From: Paenibacillus pinistramenti
Lineage (GTDB): Bacteria > Bacillota > Bacilli > Paenibacillales > Paenibacillaceae
Direction: 5' to 3'
Assembly (NCBI RefSeq): GCF_005869875.1
Contig: NZ_VAWG01000003.1
Span: 186,001 to 250,000, forward strand
DNA: 64,000 nt
Numbering within the stretch: position 1 is the first letter of the stretch; the number at the start of each line of letters is the position of its first letter. Shown one piece after another: positions 8,157-13,624 of this stretch. The notes beneath the pieces are model-generated. The model was not told the origin of the DNA. It made no database searches and saw nothing but the letters and a program-made list of their open reading frames with translations. The translations under genes were made by a program, and so were the position numbers.

Positions 8157-8239
8157 TGCGGTAGAGAGGACTCGAACCTCCACGGGTATACACCCACTAC
8201 CCCCTCAAGATAGCGTGTCTGCCATTCCACCACTACCGC
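8157..8239 (-). tRNA. tRNA-Leu (anticodon GAG), copy 1
   Basis: An 83-base class II tRNA with a long variable arm. The acceptor arms GCGGTAG and CTACCGC pair fully, the anticodon stem is CTATC/GGTAG, and the loop TTGAGGG gives anticodon GAG. CCA is not encoded. It differs from the second Leu gene at 9659-9741 only inside the variable arm (GGGTGTATACCC here), where the changes keep the arm paired. It is the last gene of a dispersed tRNA cluster. Confidence 0.95.
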
Positions 8240-8333
8240 ACATTTTGAAACGAACATTAATAATATACACCTATTCGCTTCAAAAGTAAAGAGAAATACA
8301 GCAAGGGATTTTGTGTTATTATTTCCCTTCTCC

Positions 8334-8705
8334 TTAAATCTCTTCTCCCTGCTCCCTGGCTTTCCTGTACCGGATAAAAGCAATGTATTCGCGGATAAAG
8401 GCCTTCTCTTCCTCGCTCAATGAAATCTCCTCGCCCGCTTCCTCCAGCACAGAGCAATATTGGCTGTAACTGCTCCCCTGCTCTTTCACGACAGGACTCT
8501 CTCCGCCCTTCCCCAGCATCAGCCAATCCAGGCTGACATCAAAGAAAACGGCGATTTCAATGAGCTTATTGGTGCTCGGCGTCGATTTGCCTCTCTTCCA
8601 GTCGCCAAGATTGCCTGTACTGATGCCGAGTTTTTCACAAAAGCTTTTTTTGGTCATTTTCTTCATTCGGATCAAGAGATCAATCCGCTCATAAATTGAA
8701 TGCAT
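8334..8705 (-). CDS. XRE-family helix-turn-helix regulator
   Basis: A 123-residue regulator. Residues about 8-62 form a Cro/CI-type HTH (KKSFCEKLGISTGNLGDWKRG, then LIEIAVFFDVSLDWLMLG). The C-terminal part is acidic (EEAGEEISLSEEEKAFIREY), as in small SinR-like or phage-like repressors, and may be an oligomerisation or partner domain. It is divergent from the PAS gene at 8857. The region between them carries three TACGCAA repeats, which are good candidates for its own operator. The SD is GGAGGACAG with ATG 8705. Confidence 0.88.
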   Translation of the reverse strand: MHSIYERIDLLIRMKKMTKKSFCEKLGISTGNLGDWKRGKSTPSTNKLIEIAVFFDVSLDWLMLGKGGESPVVKEQGSSYSQYCSVLEEAGEEISLSEEEKAFIREYIAFIRYRKAREQGEEI

Positions 8706-8739
8706 GATGCCTGTCCTCCATTAAGCTGTAGCCTTAAAT

Positions 8740-8804
8740 TACGCAACTAAGTTATTATTATTGTAAAAATACGCAACTTCGTATATAATAGAAGCTACGC
8801 AAGC
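8740..8804. promoter_or_regulatory. Three direct repeats TACGCAA(CT), likely XRE operator
   Basis: TACGCAACT occurs at 8740-8748 and 8770-8778, exactly 30 bp apart (three helical turns), and TACGCAAGC occurs at 8796-8804, 26 bp further on. The second copy sits between the -35 and -10 of the promoter of the PAS gene. A regulator bound on one face of the DNA could control both divergent genes. Confidence 0.6.
8761..8789 (+). promoter_or_regulatory. Sigma-A promoter of the PAS gene
   Basis: TTGTAA (8761-8766), a 17-bp spacer and a perfect TATAAT (8784-8789) lie 67 bp before the GTG start of the PAS gene. The spacer contains the middle TACGCAACT repeat. Confidence 0.75.
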
Positions 8805-8856
8805 CCCTGCTTGTAATATTTGCTATTTTTTCTAGCGCAAACAAGGAGCAAACAAA

Positions 8857-9489
8857 GTGAGAAACTTAAATCTGCAGTGGGCAAATGCTGTGCGATCCCT
8901 CAAATACGCCATAGTGTTCACAGATCTTGAGGGCTGTATCATTGATTATAATGAATGCTGGCAGCAACTTGGATTGCAAAATGATGTGAGTCCCGGATTT
9001 AATTGGCGCGGGGTCAATCTTATCCAGATTGCGGAGAGCAGAAGCCATAACGGCGACCGGCTCGCCCAATACTGTCTGTCTAAGCTGGATGATCTGCTTA
9101 ACGGCATTGATTCCTTTGAGCCTATTCAATATGTGAACCACAGCTCGGCAGGAATTCAGTGGCTGCTCCTTGACTCCTCCCCGTTAAGAGATCCCAAGGG
9201 CTTGGTCCAGGGAATCCTCATCAGTGTTCACGATATTTCTTCGCTCCATACTGCAACAGCAGTCTCCATTAACCGGCTCTCCAGCTCCCCGATCAGCAGG
9301 CTGCTTCCTATGTGTGCGGTTTGCAAGAGAATCCGGGATAACCAGGAAGACTGGCATTCCCTTGAAAGCTACCTTAAGAATCATCTTCAGATCGAATTCA
9401 CGCATGATATATGTACGGAATGTATCGGACAGCTGTATCCCCAATATGCCTCGCTTGTTGAACGTAAAAGAGGCACTCACGGACTGTAG
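8857..9489 (+). CDS. PAS-domain protein with C-terminal Cys-rich sensor tail
   Basis: A 210-residue soluble protein. Residues about 12-130 form a PAS domain (YAIVFTDLEGCIIDYNECWQQLG through GILISVHDISS). The C-terminal part, LLPMCAVCKRIRDNQEDWHSLESYL, then THDICTECIGQLYP, is a module often found at the end of bacterial PAS or response-regulator proteins; its CxxC and CxxC pairs could bind a metal. There is no output domain such as a kinase or GGDEF, so the output must come from a partner. The start is GTG 8857 with AAGGAG upstream. Control probably comes from the divergent XRE repressor. Confidence 0.8.
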   Translation: MRNLNLQWANAVRSLKYAIVFTDLEGCIIDYNECWQQLGLQNDVSPGFNWRGVNLIQIAESRSHNGDRLAQYCLSKLDDLLNGIDSFEPIQYVNHSSAGIQWLLLDSSPLRDPKGLVQGILISVHDISSLHTATAVSINRLSSSPISRLLPMCAVCKRIRDNQEDWHSLESYLKNHLQIEFTHDICTECIGQLYPQYASLVERKRGTHGL

Positions 9490-9610
9490 TCTATCCTCCA
9501 TCCCAAGTCATTCTTATTTTCTTACCCAGAATTCAATTGTAACATATTTTAAGTATTTTCAGAAAATCGCGAGGAATTTAATTTTGAACAGCCTCTCGAA
9601 AAAAACAAAA

Positions 9611-9650
9611 AGACGGCTCACAGGAATGTTTCCTATGAGCCGTCTTTCGT
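9611..9650. terminator. Bidirectional terminator between PAS gene and tRNA-Leu
   Basis: AGACGGCTCA and TGAGCCGTCT pair, with an inner CAGGAA/TTCCTA stem. T-rich tracts follow on both strands (TTTCGTTCTT on plus; TTTTTGTTTTTTTC on minus). It can end the PAS transcript and the tRNA transcript arriving from the right. Confidence 0.85.
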
Positions 9651-9658
9651 TCTTATTA

Positions 9659-9741
9659 TGCGGTAGAGAGGACTCGAACCTCCACGAGCGTACGCCCACT
9701 ACCCCCTCAAGATAGCGTGTCTGCCATTCCACCACTACCGC
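9659..9741 (-). tRNA. tRNA-Leu (anticodon GAG), copy 2
   Basis: An 83-base gene matching copy 1 except for four bases in the variable arm (GGGCGTACGCTC here). The anticodon loop TTGAGGG again gives GAG. CCA is not encoded. It lies 5 bp from tRNA-Glu, so the two are probably processed from one transcript. Confidence 0.95.
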
Positions 9742-9746
9742 ATATT

Positions 9747-9821
9747 TGGTGACCCGTAGGGGATTCGAACCCCTGTTACCTCCGTGAAAGGGAGGTGTCT
9801 TAACCCCTTGACCAACGGGCC
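9747..9821 (-). tRNA. tRNA-Glu (anticodon TTC)
   Basis: A 75-base gene. The acceptor arms GGCCCGT and ACGGGTC pair, the anticodon stem-loop CTCCC-TTTCACG-GGAGG reads TTC, and the T-arm is AGGGG-TTCGAAT-CCCCT. CCA is encoded at the 3' end. It precedes tRNA-Leu copy 2. Confidence 0.96.
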
Positions 9822-9963
9822 TTACGATTTAGTCGCTTAAGTCGTCTTTCGCAGCGACAAGATTGAGTATATCAAAAATATAGGGAGTAGGCAACCATAA
9901 TTTTAAATTTTTTTCCGAAAAATATTTCAATGAGAACTCTTCTGCACTCTTCTTTATGGAATG

Positions 9964-10028
9964 ACTTATAATTACTTAAATGATGCACATATATTGCAAT
10001 ATTGATTACATTTACTTATAATCACTTA
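9964..10028 (+). promoter_or_regulatory. deoR promoter with two operator-like direct repeats
   Basis: TTGCAA (9994-9999), a 17-bp spacer and TATAAT (10017-10022) form a strong promoter. ACTTATAATTACTTA (9964-9978) and ACTTATAATCACTTA (10014-10028) match at 14 of 15 bases and are 50 bp apart. The second repeat contains the -10. This fits autorepression by the DeoR-family regulator encoded just downstream. Confidence 0.65.
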
Positions 10029-10050
10029 TATAAACTTACGGAGGTAAGTC

Positions 10051-10843
10051 ATGTACCAAGAAGAACGCATGCGCAGCATTGTTGATTATCTGCAGGCCCA
10101 TAAACGGATAACTATTGAAGAGATCTGTTCCCTCTTTCAGGTGTCCAGAGATACCGCACGCCGGGATCTGGTCAAGCTGGAGGAGCAGCAGGCCATTATC
10201 CGCACCCGGGGAGGAGCGCTGCTTCCCGCAGCCCCCTACGAAATAATTAAGGATTATAACGAAAGACTGCTTGCGGTCTCTAAAGAGAAACAGCAGATCG
10301 GCCGGATCGCCGCCCAGCTGGTGCGCAGCGGAGAACGGGTTATCCTCGACTCTTCCACTACGGTCCAGGCCTGCGCGGAGATGTGGGTGGCAGCCGATAC
10401 TCATGTCATTACCAACTCGATCAACCAAGCGGATGTGTTATCGTCCAAACCCGGCGTTTCCATCCACCTCCTGGGCGGACAGCTGCAGAAGGAGCACCGT
10501 TACGTATACGGGTCTTCGGTCACCGACACGCTGGCGCGGTATCAGGCTGACAAGGCTTTTATCGGGACTGGCGGTATTGAGGGGGGGCGGCTTGTTCGCC
10601 GTGTATGAAGAGGAAGGCAGAGTGAAGGAGCGGATGATGGAGCAGGCTTCCCAAGTCATTGTGCTCGCCGATCATTCCAAACTGGGCAAAAGAAATTATT
10701 ACCGTTTTGGCAGCTGGTCAGACGTAGATCTTCTGATTACAGACGAATTGCCGGACGCAAAACTGCTGGAGGAGCTGCAACAGCATGGCGTGGAGGTTCT
10801 GACTCCAAGCGATTTCAGGAAAAAGGAGCTTGATGAAGAATGA
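10051..10843 (+). pseudogene. DeoR-family sugar regulator, broken by +1 frameshift
   Basis: The first frame (10051-10608) has the N-terminal DeoR HTH (MRSIVDYLQAHKRITIEEIC, VSRDTARRDLVKLEEQ) and most of the sugar-phosphate sensor domain up to IGTGGIEGG. It then changes frame and stops at 10608. The expected rest (GLFAVYEEEGRVKERMMEQA...IVLADHSKLGKRNYY...DVDLLITDE) continues in another frame to 10843. The break falls at G7 (10581-10587); six G would restore one frame of about 263 residues, normal for the family. It could be a true mutation, a phase-variable tract, transcriptional slippage, or a sequencing error. The last bases overlap the HAD phosphatase start, so the two form an operon. Confidence 0.88.
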
Positions 10844-11709
10844 TTAAAATGATTGCGGTGGACTTAGACGGAACCCTGTTGAACTATGAAGGCAGAATCA
10901 GCCCCGAAAATGCGGCTGCCATCCGTGACGCGCAGAGCCAGGGGATTCTGGTTACGATTGCGACCGGGAGAGCTTATTATGATGTGCAGCAAATTTGCAG
11001 ACAGGCAGACATCCTTACCCCAGTAATCGGCGCAAACGGAGCAACGATGCATGATCAAAGCGGCTCCTCTCTGCATTCCGTTCCGATGCCGCGGGACAAA
11101 GCCATGGAGGTGCTGGAGTGGCTGGAAGCGCAGGAATATTACTATGAAGTCATGACTGACCGCGCCATTTATTCGCCGCAGAACGGCCACGAGCTGATGA
11201 CGATTGAAATGGACCGGGTGCTGAGCAGCCGAACGGATCTGTCCCTGCAAACCCTCCTTCATGCCGCAGAAAAACAATACGCCCAGCACGGGATACTCCG
11301 GATTCCCTCCTATCAGAACGTGCCGTTAGATGCCGAAATCTATAACATTCTGGCCTTTTCCTTTATGGAGCCAAAGCTCGAAGCAGGCCGCAGCCGCTTC
11401 CGCCAGGATGCTGAACTGACCTTGGTCGTCTCGGCGGATCATAATTTTGAAGTCGAGCATCCGGAGGCCTCCAAAGGCCAGGCTCTTGCCCGGATGGCAG
11501 AACTCCACGGCATCCCGCTTTCGGAAGTAATGGCTGTCGGCGACAGCTATAATGATCTCTCCATGCTGAAGATTGCCGGGCGAAGCGTCGCAATGGGCAA
11601 CGCGCATCAGCAGATCAAGGACGCCTGCGGCGAGGTGACGCTGAGCAATCAGGAGAATGGAGTCGCCCATGCGATCCGTCAGGTGCTGGAAAGCTCCCTG
11701 CAGGTTTAG
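10840..11709 (+). CDS. Cof-type HAD-IIB family phosphatase
   Basis: A 289-residue HAD hydrolase. Motif I is AVDLDGTLLN (nucleophile Asp), motif II is TIATGRAYYDV, and motif IV is VMAVGDSYNDLSML; the C2b cap lies between. This group removes phosphate from sugar phosphates, FMN or pyridoxal phosphate; the substrate cannot be read from sequence. The start ATG 10840 overlaps the stop of the DeoR-like gene (ATGA), so translation of the phosphatase may depend on the frameshifted region being read through in the second frame. The pairing suggests a sugar-phosphate-responsive unit. Confidence 0.92.
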   Translation: MIKMIAVDLDGTLLNYEGRISPENAAAIRDAQSQGILVTIATGRAYYDVQQICRQADILTPVIGANGATMHDQSGSSLHSVPMPRDKAMEVLEWLEAQEYYYEVMTDRAIYSPQNGHELMTIEMDRVLSSRTDLSLQTLLHAAEKQYAQHGILRIPSYQNVPLDAEIYNILAFSFMEPKLEAGRSRFRQDAELTLVVSADHNFEVEHPEASKGQALARMAELHGIPLSEVMAVGDSYNDLSMLKIAGRSVAMGNAHQQIKDACGEVTLSNQENGVAHAIRQVLESSLQV

Positions 11710-11776
11710 CCTTCCTCGATACGTCTGGGAGAACCCCCGGTTGAGAATGCTGAAATACTGAATATTTGCAAAAAAA

Positions 11777-11809
11777 TAAGAGCCGAAGCGAAGGCTTCAG
11801 CTCTTATTC
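11777..11809. terminator. Bidirectional terminator between HAD gene and tRNA-Ser
   Basis: AATAAGAGC(C)GAAGC and GCTTCAGCTCTTATT form the stem. The minus strand continues TTTTTTTG and the plus strand TCTAATTC, so the minus direction (tRNA transcript) is the better terminator. Confidence 0.8.
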
Positions 11810-11820
11810 TAATTCATCTA

Positions 11821-11909
11821 CGGAGAGAGAGGGATTCGAACCCTCGCACCACTTACGCAGTCTAACCCCTTAGCAGAGGGTCCCCTTATAGCCACTTGGG
11901 TATCTCTCC
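11821..11909 (-). tRNA. tRNA-Ser (anticodon GCT)
   Basis: An 89-base class II tRNA with a long variable arm. Acceptor GGAGAGA pairs with TCTCTCC, the anticodon loop CTGCTAA reads GCT, and the T-arm is GAGGG-TTCGAAT-CCCTC. CCA is not encoded. It follows tRNA-Asn by 9 bp, as in the B. subtilis trnS order. Confidence 0.95.
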
Positions 11910-11918
11910 AAATAAAAA

Positions 11919-11994
11919 TGGCTCCCCGAACAGGACTCGAACCTGTGACAACTCGATTAACAGTCGAGTGCTCTACCAACTGAGCTATCAGGGA
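11919..11994 (-). tRNA. tRNA-Asn (anticodon GTT)
   Basis: A 76-base gene. Acceptor TCCCTGA pairs with TCGGGGA, the anticodon stem-loop CTCGA-CTGTTAA-TCGAG reads GTT, and CCA is encoded. It is the first gene of the dispersed tRNA cluster on the minus strand, downstream of the SprT-like gene. Confidence 0.96.
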
Positions 11995-12041
11995 ACGTTA
12001 TCAGTGACATAAATGAATGTACCATATTAGCGAAGTCAATG

Positions 12042-12266
12042 TCAAGACAGATTTAAGCAAAATGATAAAGAAAAAGAACCTTCTCTTGTTCCCTCCAAGA
12101 TCAGGTTCTTGTGTTTGCGGCTTTGATGCTGCAAAGCCTCTTGTTTGGTTTTGGTCATTCGCGTTCTGAGATCAGCGGCGGCAAAAAGGCTCCTTGCTTC
12201 AGCCGGATTGAATTTACCTTCCCGCACGCGTTTGTCGCGGATTTTTCGGGCGGTCGATTTAGCCAT
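12042..12266 (-). CDS. Small basic conserved protein, unknown function
   Basis: A 74-residue basic protein beginning MAKSTARKIRDKRVREGKFN, with an Arg/Lys-rich first half and the KTKQEALQHQSRKHKN block. Similar small proteins with an N-terminal MAKSxARKxRxKxVREGK are, as I recall, common in Bacillales, but no function is known to me. The SD AAGGAGGC is strong with ATG 12266. The last 20 or so codons run through a terminator-like hairpin (12070-12110), so the natural C-terminus may have been altered or the hairpin doubles as coding DNA. A nucleic-acid-binding role is only a guess from charge. Confidence 0.7.
   Translation of the reverse strand: MAKSTARKIRDKRVREGKFNPAEARSLFAAADLRTRMTKTKQEALQHQSRKHKNLILEGTREGSFSLSFCLNLS
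12070..12110 (-). terminator. Terminator-like hairpin inside the 3' end of the small basic gene
   Basis: On the minus strand GAACCT pairs with AGGTTC and CTTG with CAAG around an AG-rich loop, followed by TTTTTCTTT. It lies before the stop codon at 12042, within coding sequence. Confidence 0.65.
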
Positions 12267-12328
12267 ATCGGTGTGCCTCCTTAAGATTTAGTAAAGTAAA
12301 CGGGGTGAACCCCTGTTTATTATATCAT

Positions 12329-12805
12329 TCATTTGGCTTCAGGCTGCAAGGGAAATAACTTCAGCTTTCCCGCACATTTACCGCAGCGGTATCTTTTGAC
12401 GTCCACTTTCTTCTTGCGGGGGTATTTCTGTCCGCAGCTTTGGCAGACCAGCTCATAGCGGTAAGGCAGGTGACGCCGGCTCTGGGCGCCGGGCAGGCTT
12501 TGGCAGAAGCGGCTGCCGTCGACCTTTTTCAAGAGGGATTTAAAATCAGCGTCCCGGTGCTGGTAACCGCGTCCGAGCAAGTGCAAATGATAATGGCAGA
12601 GCTCGTGTTTGATAATCTTCTCGGTCTCCGCTGTGCCGTAATGCTCAAGCTGCTTCGGGTTAATCTCGATATTATGGCTCTTCATAAAATACCGGCCGCC
12701 TGTCGAACGGAGCCTGGAATTAAAGGTTGCCCTGTGGGTGAAGGCTCTGCCGAACGAGCGCAAAGAAATGGCTTCAACCCAGACCTGAAGCTCCTGATCT
12801 GTCAT
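12329..12805 (-). CDS. SprT-like zinc protein (YdcK type)
   Basis: A 158-residue SprT-like protein. The zincin motif is KHELCHYHLHLLGRG (H67, E68, H71), and the C-terminal zinc ribbon is YELVCQSCGQKYPRKKK with RYRCGKCAGKL. Bacterial SprT-like proteins are predicted metalloproteases of unclear role. ATG 12805 follows GGGAGGGACACAGGA. It sits between the tRNA genes and the CmpA/Tex genes, the same neighbourhood as ydcK in B. subtilis as I know it. Confidence 0.9.
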   Translation of the reverse strand: MTDQELQVWVEAISLRSFGRAFTHRATFNSRLRSTGGRYFMKSHNIEINPKQLEHYGTAETEKIIKHELCHYHLHLLGRGYQHRDADFKSLLKKVDGSRFCQSLPGAQSRRHLPYRYELVCQSCGQKYPRKKKVDVKRYRCGKCAGKLKLFPLQPEAK

Positions 12806-12906
12806 TCCTGTGTCCCTCCCCTCTGCCGTCAGGTTGTACTTGAATTTTAACTTCCCCTTAGGCTACACTGTCAAGTAGTAATGAACACCGGAGGGAGATT
12901 ACCGCA

Positions 12907-13284
12907 ATGCCTATCATGCGTTATTGTATTCTGCAGCAGGAAACCGAACTTATATTTGTAGAAATGCCAGCGGATTATGCCTATCAGCTCAGCGCCCTGA
13001 ATCTGCGCCTTAATAAAGAAGTGGATAAACTGACTGCGGACAATGTTCCCGTTCTGCCCATAGCTGTAGCGGAATGTGACAGCCTGGACCTGTTGAGGGA
13101 ATCTGATGAAATAGTCAGCGGGCTGGATTACATCAACCGGCTGGAGAAATCCTTCTCGGCTGTTAATGAAAGCAGCTATCCTTTGATCTCCCTGCTGACT
13201 GAAATCCGCGCCCTGCAGGCACAGTTAGAGCAGTGGTACGAAGAGGAAGCGGAAGCGGAAGCAGAAGCAGAGGCCCTGCAGTAA
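12907..13284 (+). CDS. Conserved hypothetical protein with C-terminal Glu-Ala repeat
   Basis: A 125-residue protein that I cannot place in a characterised family. The body (CILQQETELIFVEMPADYAYQLSALNLRLNKEVDKLTADNVPVLPIAVAECDSLDLL) looks like a compact alpha/beta domain followed by a helix (ALQAQLEQWYEEE). The end is a run of Glu-Ala repeats encoded by GAAGCG-type hexamers (about 13246-13275), which could vary in copy number. The start ATG 12907 has GGAGGG upstream. It is divergent from the SprT-like gene and is followed after 68 bp by the CmpA-like gene. Confidence 0.72.
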   Translation: MPIMRYCILQQETELIFVEMPADYAYQLSALNLRLNKEVDKLTADNVPVLPIAVAECDSLDLLRESDEIVSGLDYINRLEKSFSAVNESSYPLISLLTEIRALQAQLEQWYEEEAEAEAEAEALQ

Positions 13285-13352
13285 AAAGCGCACACATTCA
13301 GCCCGATCTCCATATAGATAATCCTACCAGGATTACGGAGGAGGCGAATATC

Positions 13353-13496
13353 TTGCCGAAGTGGCTGTGCAACCAAATGAGAAATGCTTTCTATAAGAAA
13401 GACCGGCGCCAGGTCAAGCTGCTCAACGACTGCTGGTTCTTCTATCATAACCGCATGTCTGAGCCCGGGACTTCCGAAGAGGTCCATGCCGAATAA
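13353..13496 (+). CDS. cmpA: CmpA-like spore cortex morphogenetic peptide
   Basis: A 47-residue protein starting at TTG 13353, eight bases after GGAGGAGG. Its core, PKWLCNQMRNAFYKKDRRQV followed by KLLNDCWFFYHNR, closely matches B. subtilis CmpA (37 residues, PNWLKKQMQKAFLEKDN, then QIKLLNQCWYFYRKK) as I remember it. In B. subtilis CmpA works with ClpXP to remove SpoIVA from cells that build the spore envelope wrongly. The 10-residue tail (SEPGTSEEVHAE) is an addition. The position beside tex and the SprT-like gene also fits. It is easily missed because of the TTG start and short length. Confidence 0.85.
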   Translation: MPKWLCNQMRNAFYKKDRRQVKLLNDCWFFYHNRMSEPGTSEEVHAE

Positions 13497-13545
13497 CAGA
13501 CAGCCGGCGTTTGTCTACAGCACAAGAATCCGTGCAATAACCAAT

Positions 13546-13590
13546 AAGCCGCAGGCCCGCTGCTTCTAGCAGTTGGAACCTGCGGCTTTG
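13546..13590. terminator. Bidirectional terminator between cmpA and tex
   Basis: AAGCCGCAGG and CCTGCGGCTT form a perfect 10-bp stem around a 23-base loop. The plus strand continues TTGTTAAT and the minus strand ATTGGTTATT. It separates convergent genes. Confidence 0.7.
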
Positions 13591-13624
13591 TTAATGCCTT
13601 TGTATAATGATTAGCTTCTAATTA

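Noticed and set aside
8334..9489. Remnant of a prophage at the tRNA genes
   Set aside because: The XRE regulator is phage-like, but there is no integrase, att-like duplication or other phage gene nearby.
10051..10608. Genuine 185-residue truncated DeoR protein
   Set aside because: The missing part continues intact in the next frame and rejoins the downstream gene, which fits a frameshift better than a designed short protein.
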